Shown: piece after piece, positions 59,458-64,000 of the stretch
Position numbering within the stretch: position 1 is the stretch's first letter
Layout: each line of letters begins with the position of its first letter
Assembly (NCBI GenBank): GCA_026874595.1
Contig: CM049320.1
Span: 41,922,714 to 41,986,713 of the forward strand
Length of the DNA: 64,000 nucleotides
Direction of reading: 5' to 3'
From: Sipunculus nudus
Lineage: Eukaryota > Annelida > Sipuncula > Golfingiida > Sipunculidae
The notes under the pieces: model-generated
What the model was told of the DNA's origin: nothing
Database searches by the model: none
The model's input: the letters and a program-made list of their open reading frames with translations, nothing else
Program-made: the position numbers and the translations under genes

Positions 59458-60144
59458 TTGGGAGAGCTTGGAAGGCATCCAATGTATGTTGGTCAGTTAT
59501 TAAGATGTGTAAAATATTGGACAAAATTAGTACATTATGGGAATAATATATATCCAAAACGTATATATAATATGCTATTTAATCTAGACATGAATGGAAA
59601 ACAAACACGGGTTACTCATATAAGAAGCATAATATGCAGCGCAGGTTTTGGGTATGTGTGGATGAATCAAGAAGTAGGAGACATTGGAATATTTTTGGCT
59701 AAAATAAAGGAAAGAATTATTGATATGGCAGTACAAAACTGGTCCTGTGATGTAGAATTAAATACCAAATTAAATTTATATGGTACTTTTAAATCTATGC
59801 TCTCAATGGAGAAATATTTACTGTGTGTGACTAATACCAAGCATAAACAAGCGCTAGCTATATTGAGATGTTCATGCCATGATTTGATGATTGAAAAGGG
59901 AAGGTATACGCAAATGGATAGAGAAGAAAGAATATGCAAGTTTTGTGTTAACCATGGTTTTAACTTAATAGAGGATGAGTTCCATTTTGTACACGAATGT
60001 TTGTTATATAATGATTTGAGGAAGAAATATTTGAGAAAGAACCTACATGCACCAAACAAGGAAAATTTTATTAGAGTTTTTAACTTGAGTGAAGAGAAAG
60101 AAATAATCAGATTTGCAGCATATGTATATCATGGTTTTAAATAA
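59458..60144 (+). pseudogene. LINE C-terminal region
   Basis: 228 codons after the RT, beginning GELGRHPMYVGQLLRCVKYW and ending with the CKFC...HEC knuckle. Typical for the region after the RT in CR1/Jockey-like ORF2. The stop TAA at 60142-60144 appears to be the natural end. Confidence 0.8.
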
Positions 60145-60682
60145 AGAGAAAATTATATGAAATGACTTTTTTAAATAAATCATAGGCAATAAAAGGGTTT
60201 ATCTTTAATAGATCACTAATGTATTGAATAACGACTGAATTGTAGTGTATATTTATGTCCTGAAAAATAGCAATTGTGATGGTCATTTAGGTAATTTACA
60301 ATTATTATTGTAACCTCCTGTAATATTTTCGATTACAGAATATCCACTTCCAATATACCTTGAAAATACACCGGATGTTGTAAGTATAAGGGAAAGAGAA
60401 ACAAAACTGTTTCATGTTTTCATTTAGTTAATTTATTTATTTTATTTTGCTTTTTGTGTTATATACTTTAGTAACTTTCAGTTACAGTTTTAAGTTATTA
60501 AAAGAAATTGCAAAGTATTTGATGTAAAAACAATAATTGTGTGACAAACGCCGCCAGTACACATACAAATATGTTAATAATGTTTTATTATGTCACAGCT
60601 GTTTAAATGTAAGAAGATTTGTATACTCAATTGGATCTATAGGCCCAGGCCTCCTTGTTCCTGAATAAACTTGTTGTTGTTG

Positions 60683-61118
60683 ATCATAAATATGTATGAA
60701 TATCATAAAAATAAAGTCCTCTGTTATTGACAAAGTCCCTAACAGTTATAGAAAATATTTAAAAATAATGTAGATCCATATTAATATACTGCTTGGCACG
60801 GTTTAAAAATGCATAAGATATATGGTTCATGAATCGTCAAAACGAATAAAGTGCATTTAAGAATCTATAACGGGCGAAGTCTGTTTTGACGTCTTCTCCG
60901 GCTAGCATGGAATTCATGAAGTGCTTATTGACCTATGTTTTCAACTGGCTTCCACGAAGTCTGCTTGGATCCTTCCCATTTTATTTTGTACATTATACGA
61001 CGCCCCTTGCCTTTACACGCTAGAGGTCTGACTCAGGCGTCGTGGAACTCTGGCATTATGTAACAACACTTTATGGCCTACCTAAATCGCGGAGTCGCCG
61101 CCTGGCGGTCGGTCATGC
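60683..61118. other. Unassigned stretch between the LINE and the LTR fossil
   Basis: AT-rich at first, then clearly GC-richer from about 60870. It may belong to the neighbouring element or to another repeat. No coding signal. Confidence 0.35.
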
Positions 61119-61315
61119 TGTAGGATATTCTCACACTCTCAATCGATAATCCCTCACCCCCATACTATAAATGGGCTAAACCATTAATGCCCTGATAGCG
61201 AATCACAGAGATTTAAGTTGGAGGGTATAATAGTCAGTCACTAGTTATCGGGCCTCGAGGTCAGCCCTCCAGGTCACGCAGGTAAGTCCCTTTGTGAGTA
61301 GCTGGGGTCCCTACA
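61119..61315 (-). repeat. Possible LTR of the Gypsy fossil
   Basis: About 197 bases starting TGTAGGATATTC and ending GGTCCCTACA, the TG...CA form expected of an LTR with short inverted ends. No clear primer-binding site or polypurine tract next to it, and no second copy, so this stays tentative. Confidence 0.35.
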
Positions 61316-63230
61316 TATGTTTAAGGAAGGAAGTTCGTGAAGCCAAGGGTGAAGTTGAGTAACCGGCCACCCTTCAGATCTGTAGTAAAGCGTACAACCT
61401 ATGCGCTGACTGGCAGTATACTGTTTTGGCATGAGAGTAATAAGCATTTTAAATTCGGAAAGGTTTTTGATCTATTGGTGCTATTAAAATTAAATTACTG
61501 TATTGTTTCTATTATCTGGGAAAACCCTACAATGGCTCTGTTGGTACCCCGTCTGGGATCTTTCAACACCAGCCTCTGATAATTCATTGTTATCTGTAAC
61601 GACTTTTTTAAGCGTTGTAGATACTGCTCATGGTCCGACGTAGCTCTGGTATCCTCTCCTGGCAGCTCATTGCCAACAGGAAGTCGCATATACTTTCCAA
61701 ATAACAAAGTGTACGGGAGAATTGTGTTGATTGCCTTGCCGGCGTTCTACGCAGCCCCATCAATATTCCTGGTAGTATTTTGTCCCAGTTTGTTTGATTT
61801 TGTCTACATAAGTACGTAGCGTCTGTTCGATTATGTACTGTTCGTGCGCTCACATGCGCTATTGGTCTAAGAACGATAAGGACAAGTTTTGAGGGTTTTT
61901 TTCACATCATACAATTCTCGGAGCTGCAATACAACGCGGAACAGGAAATTTTGACCCCTGTCAGAAAGAAGCGACTTCGGGGCACCATACTTGCAGAGTA
62001 TTTCTTTGTGTATACTGTTGCGGTTGAGATTGCATCTTATGGTTTCAGAGGAAACGCTTCACATCACCGACTGAAACTATTAACACCCAACAAAATATAT
62101 TGATTACCAGACTCTTTCTTAGTTATTGGTCCCAATATATCTACATGCCACCGTTAGAACACGCCTAAGACAGGTGAAAGGTGCAATTGAGCAGGTTCTG
62201 GCCGGATCTCCTCTTTGCAATTTGACACGCTTCACAGCTACCTGCATATTCGTGAACATCCAATACATATATCCGGCCAGTAGAATTTACCTTTGACACA
62301 TACGTAGGTGCGATCTGCTCCTTAATGGGCTCCTCCAGTGGCATTCAGGTAGGCTTCAGTAGGTGGGCTCTGCATTCTGTCAGTACCGCTGGTTGCTTTA
62401 TTAAACACATTTTCCCCTGGAAAATTTTGTTTGCGCCTCTTCAACAGATGGTATAAAATACCATTTTTGCTTACTTACCGCTCCGCTTTGGCTAATATAC
62501 GGGCTGCCCGCGCTCGCTGATCAGGTAGGTTTCCTTCTAGCAGATATCCCAAGATTTCACTGTATTCTGTACATTTCTGTTTTAGGTTGCGAAAGTTCCA
62601 GACATATATGACAGAGTCCGTAGCTGCACATTCATTTAGCTGCGTAGTGTGTACTGAAATATCTCTGCATTTGGCAATGATGGATATAAAGAGTGCTCAA
62701 ATTTTAATTTGATGTAAATACCCGTACTCAATTGTATTTGGTCGCCAACAATTTGGGCCATTTTTGCTGCGCTTGGTAGTGGCAGGTCATTCTCTTCCGT
62801 ATGCTTTACCTGCGCCTGCGTATACATACGCCGAAATAATGCATCGGCATGGTTTAATTTGCTGTCGGGGCGATGCAAAATGTGTATGCCTGAAGTAGCA
62901 ACGTACACCATGCGAGTCGGCCACCGTTTTGATTGACTGTTGCCAACCACTGGAGGGCTTCGTGGTCCGTTATCACCGTAAAACATTGATTAGCAAGGTA
63001 GGGATGATAAGCTCTTATGGCGTCATCAACAGCCAAGCATTTGCGTTCCGTGATTGTCCATTTTCGTTGAAGTCCGTCCCCCGTTAGTGATAACTCGGTC
63101 ACGTCCGTCACTGTCTGTTTCACTCAGGATGAAGCCTAACGGGCATCCGCTGGCATCTGTGGTGAGGTTGAATGGTTTATGTTGATTTGGTTGCAGAGTG
63201 GGTGCAGTCGTCAATGTATGTTAAAGTGTC
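61119..63230 (-). mobile_element. Ty3/Gypsy-type LTR retrotransposon fossil, broken
   Basis: Remains of a pol region on the minus strand: the end of the reverse transcriptase, an RNase H-like part (TTDASGCPLGF, ITDHEALQWL) and an integrase-side part (61.5-61.9 kb). No gag is seen. A segment at 61119-61315 with TGTAGG...CCTACA ends may be one LTR of about 197 bases at the downstream end; the other was not found. The copy is 5'-truncated, with roughly five or more breaks, and looks old. It is GC-richer than its flanks. Confidence 0.7.
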
Positions 63231-63234
63231 TGGG

Positions 63235-63590
63235 ATGAATGTATTTAATCAAGATACAATTGTATACTCAAAATTAGCTCCGATTTTTTTAAGTTATTAG
63301 CATAAATATAAAACCAGTACCTTAAATTTTGCCTAAGTTTGACCATGGTACGTTTTTCCCTGTAAGGAAATTTTATTTAATATTAACAGCAGGTACACAT
63401 AAGGATTTAATCTGTTACATTCTTAAATTTTAAAATAAAAGCTCAAACATTAGGTAGCTATTGAAGTTTTTTCAGAGGCTGTACTGTATTCATTTGCAAT
63501 GTTTAGCTCCAGGCCACCCACCTCTGGCCACTACAACCCTGCTTAGGTAACTTTATTAGTGATGCAACACTGGTCGAGCACCCCTGGTGT
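63235..63590 (-). mobile_element. Inverted fragment of the Helitron-like repeat
   Basis: On the minus strand it reads AACAGATTAAATCCTTATGT, then ACAGGGAAAAACGTACCATG and GGCAAAATTTAAGGTAC, matching 7340-7470 of copy A with noticeable divergence. It abuts the truncated side of the Gypsy fossil. Confidence 0.65.
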
Positions 63591-63599
63591 CACAGATGA

Positions 63600-64000
63600 C
63601 AGTTATTCTCATGTCTCATGGGCCGTGGAAGAGAGCTGGTAAAAAGAAATACCATAATATCTGATATCAACAATGGGGGGCTGAGTATGGTGCATCTATT
63701 GACCCCCCAAAATGTAGCATTAAAAATATATCATGGGTCAAACGTTCGGCAAGTAAGTCAGATAATGACTTATGGAAGCAGCTTACGGCACAAGAATATG
63801 TGAAGACTATAGTGAGGAAGCCATCTAGATTTTGGCAAGATGTGATGTATCACTTGTGTGACTATAACTATAAAGCTCCATCATCATATATGATGAGATT
63901 ACGTCACAATGTGTCTGGTTTTTAACTCTTGCATTAAAAGGGAGGAGCAGGTAATATTTATAAAGAAATTGTACACAGCTGGGGTTATATATATTTGATT
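63600..64000 (+). mobile_element. 3' part of a second, different LINE (continues past the window)
   Basis: VKRNTIISDINNGGLSMVHL matches the post-RT motif of L1/Tx1-like ORF2 proteins (KRxTLIxDxxxGGLxMxD). Following codons read WKQLTAQEYV, then RFWQDVMYHLCDYNYK and EIVHSWGYIY after changes of frame, at the spacing expected in that region. Fragmentary and inactive. Confidence 0.55.

Larger units (their letters stand above)
57550..60682 (+). mobile_element. CR1/Jockey-type LINE, 5'-truncated and inactive
   Basis: Non-LTR retrotransposon. Seen in order: a linker (PKWWDKECEFWKNENY, about 57850), RT fingers EMKRGKAPGPDGITVDILK (about 58275), KNYRGISLLNTMGKLFTKIL, motif A FIDFSTAFDSVQHDLLW (58670), motif B NGTRQGCMVSPLLFSLF (58840), the catalytic YADD (58977-58988), GELGRHPMYV (59460) and a C-terminal zinc-knuckle-like RICKFC...HFVHEC (59930-59998). 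The 3' end is AATAAACTTGTTGTTGTTG at about 60664-60682, a TTG tail common in this group. No endonuclease domain is visible, so the copy is 5'-truncated. Damage: frameshifts near 57715, 58015 and 59290, and in-frame stops at 58578-58580 (GYR*GYST) and 59133-59135. The clade is not certain. Confidence 0.85.

Noticed and set aside
61119-61315. Firm assignment of the TGTAGG...CCTACA segment as an LTR
   Set aside because: No second copy and no adjoining primer-binding site or polypurine tract was seen; kept only as tentative.
1-64000. tRNA or rRNA genes
   Set aside because: No cloverleaf with A and B box motifs and no rRNA-like segment was noticed; a covariance-model scan would be needed to exclude them fully.

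Overview
The window is animal nuclear DNA: AT-rich, with small exons bounded by GT/AG splice sites in long introns, and repeats filling most of the remaining sequence. Three conserved metazoan genes can be read. The protein matches and the repeat types (short DNA transposons with internal tandem repeats, Helitron-like ends, CR1/Jockey-type LINE) suggest a lophotrochozoan, most likely a mollusc. That placement is inference; no sequence here fixes the species.

Layout. (1) 1-3.6 kb, minus strand: the first four coding exons of VEPH1 (melted), running off the left edge. (2) 3.6-10.9 kb: intergenic, holding copy A of a Helitron-like repeat (5379-8030). (3) 11.3-19.2 kb, plus strand: a complete six-exon ZNF511 (263 aa, three C2H2 fingers), with minisatellites before its start codon, in intron 4 and in its 3' UTR. 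(4) 23.0-55.5 kb, minus strand: a complete fourteen-exon DNAJC16 (ERdj8; 787 aa from the first ATG), tail to tail with ZNF511. Its introns carry a TIR element with five tandem modules (25651-27448), a pogo-like MITE (30607-31006), an array of exon-6 donor copies (34361-34975), Helitron-like copy B (43588-46733) and its relative (42085-43335), a hAT transposase fragment, three more DNA elements with tandem repeats, and a hAT MITE with an 8-bp target duplication (53141-54247). (5) 55.5-64 kb: no host gene seen. It holds a small MITE, a 5'-truncated LINE (57550-60682), a broken Ty3/Gypsy fossil (61119-63230), an inverted piece of the Helitron-like repeat, and the tail of a second LINE.

The three genes are neighbours without a known shared pathway. 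VEPH1 is a membrane-associated PH protein linked to insulin/TOR and TGF-beta signalling, ZNF511 a nuclear zinc-finger protein, and DNAJC16 an ER-membrane J-protein. Exon boundaries were read by hand: reading frame is kept across every junction, and all splice sites are GT/AG. Non-coding first exons and exact transcript ends were not determined. The most unusual signals are the array of twelve 5' splice sites beginning at DNAJC16 exon 6, and a minisatellite whose last unit supplies the likely ZNF511 start codon.
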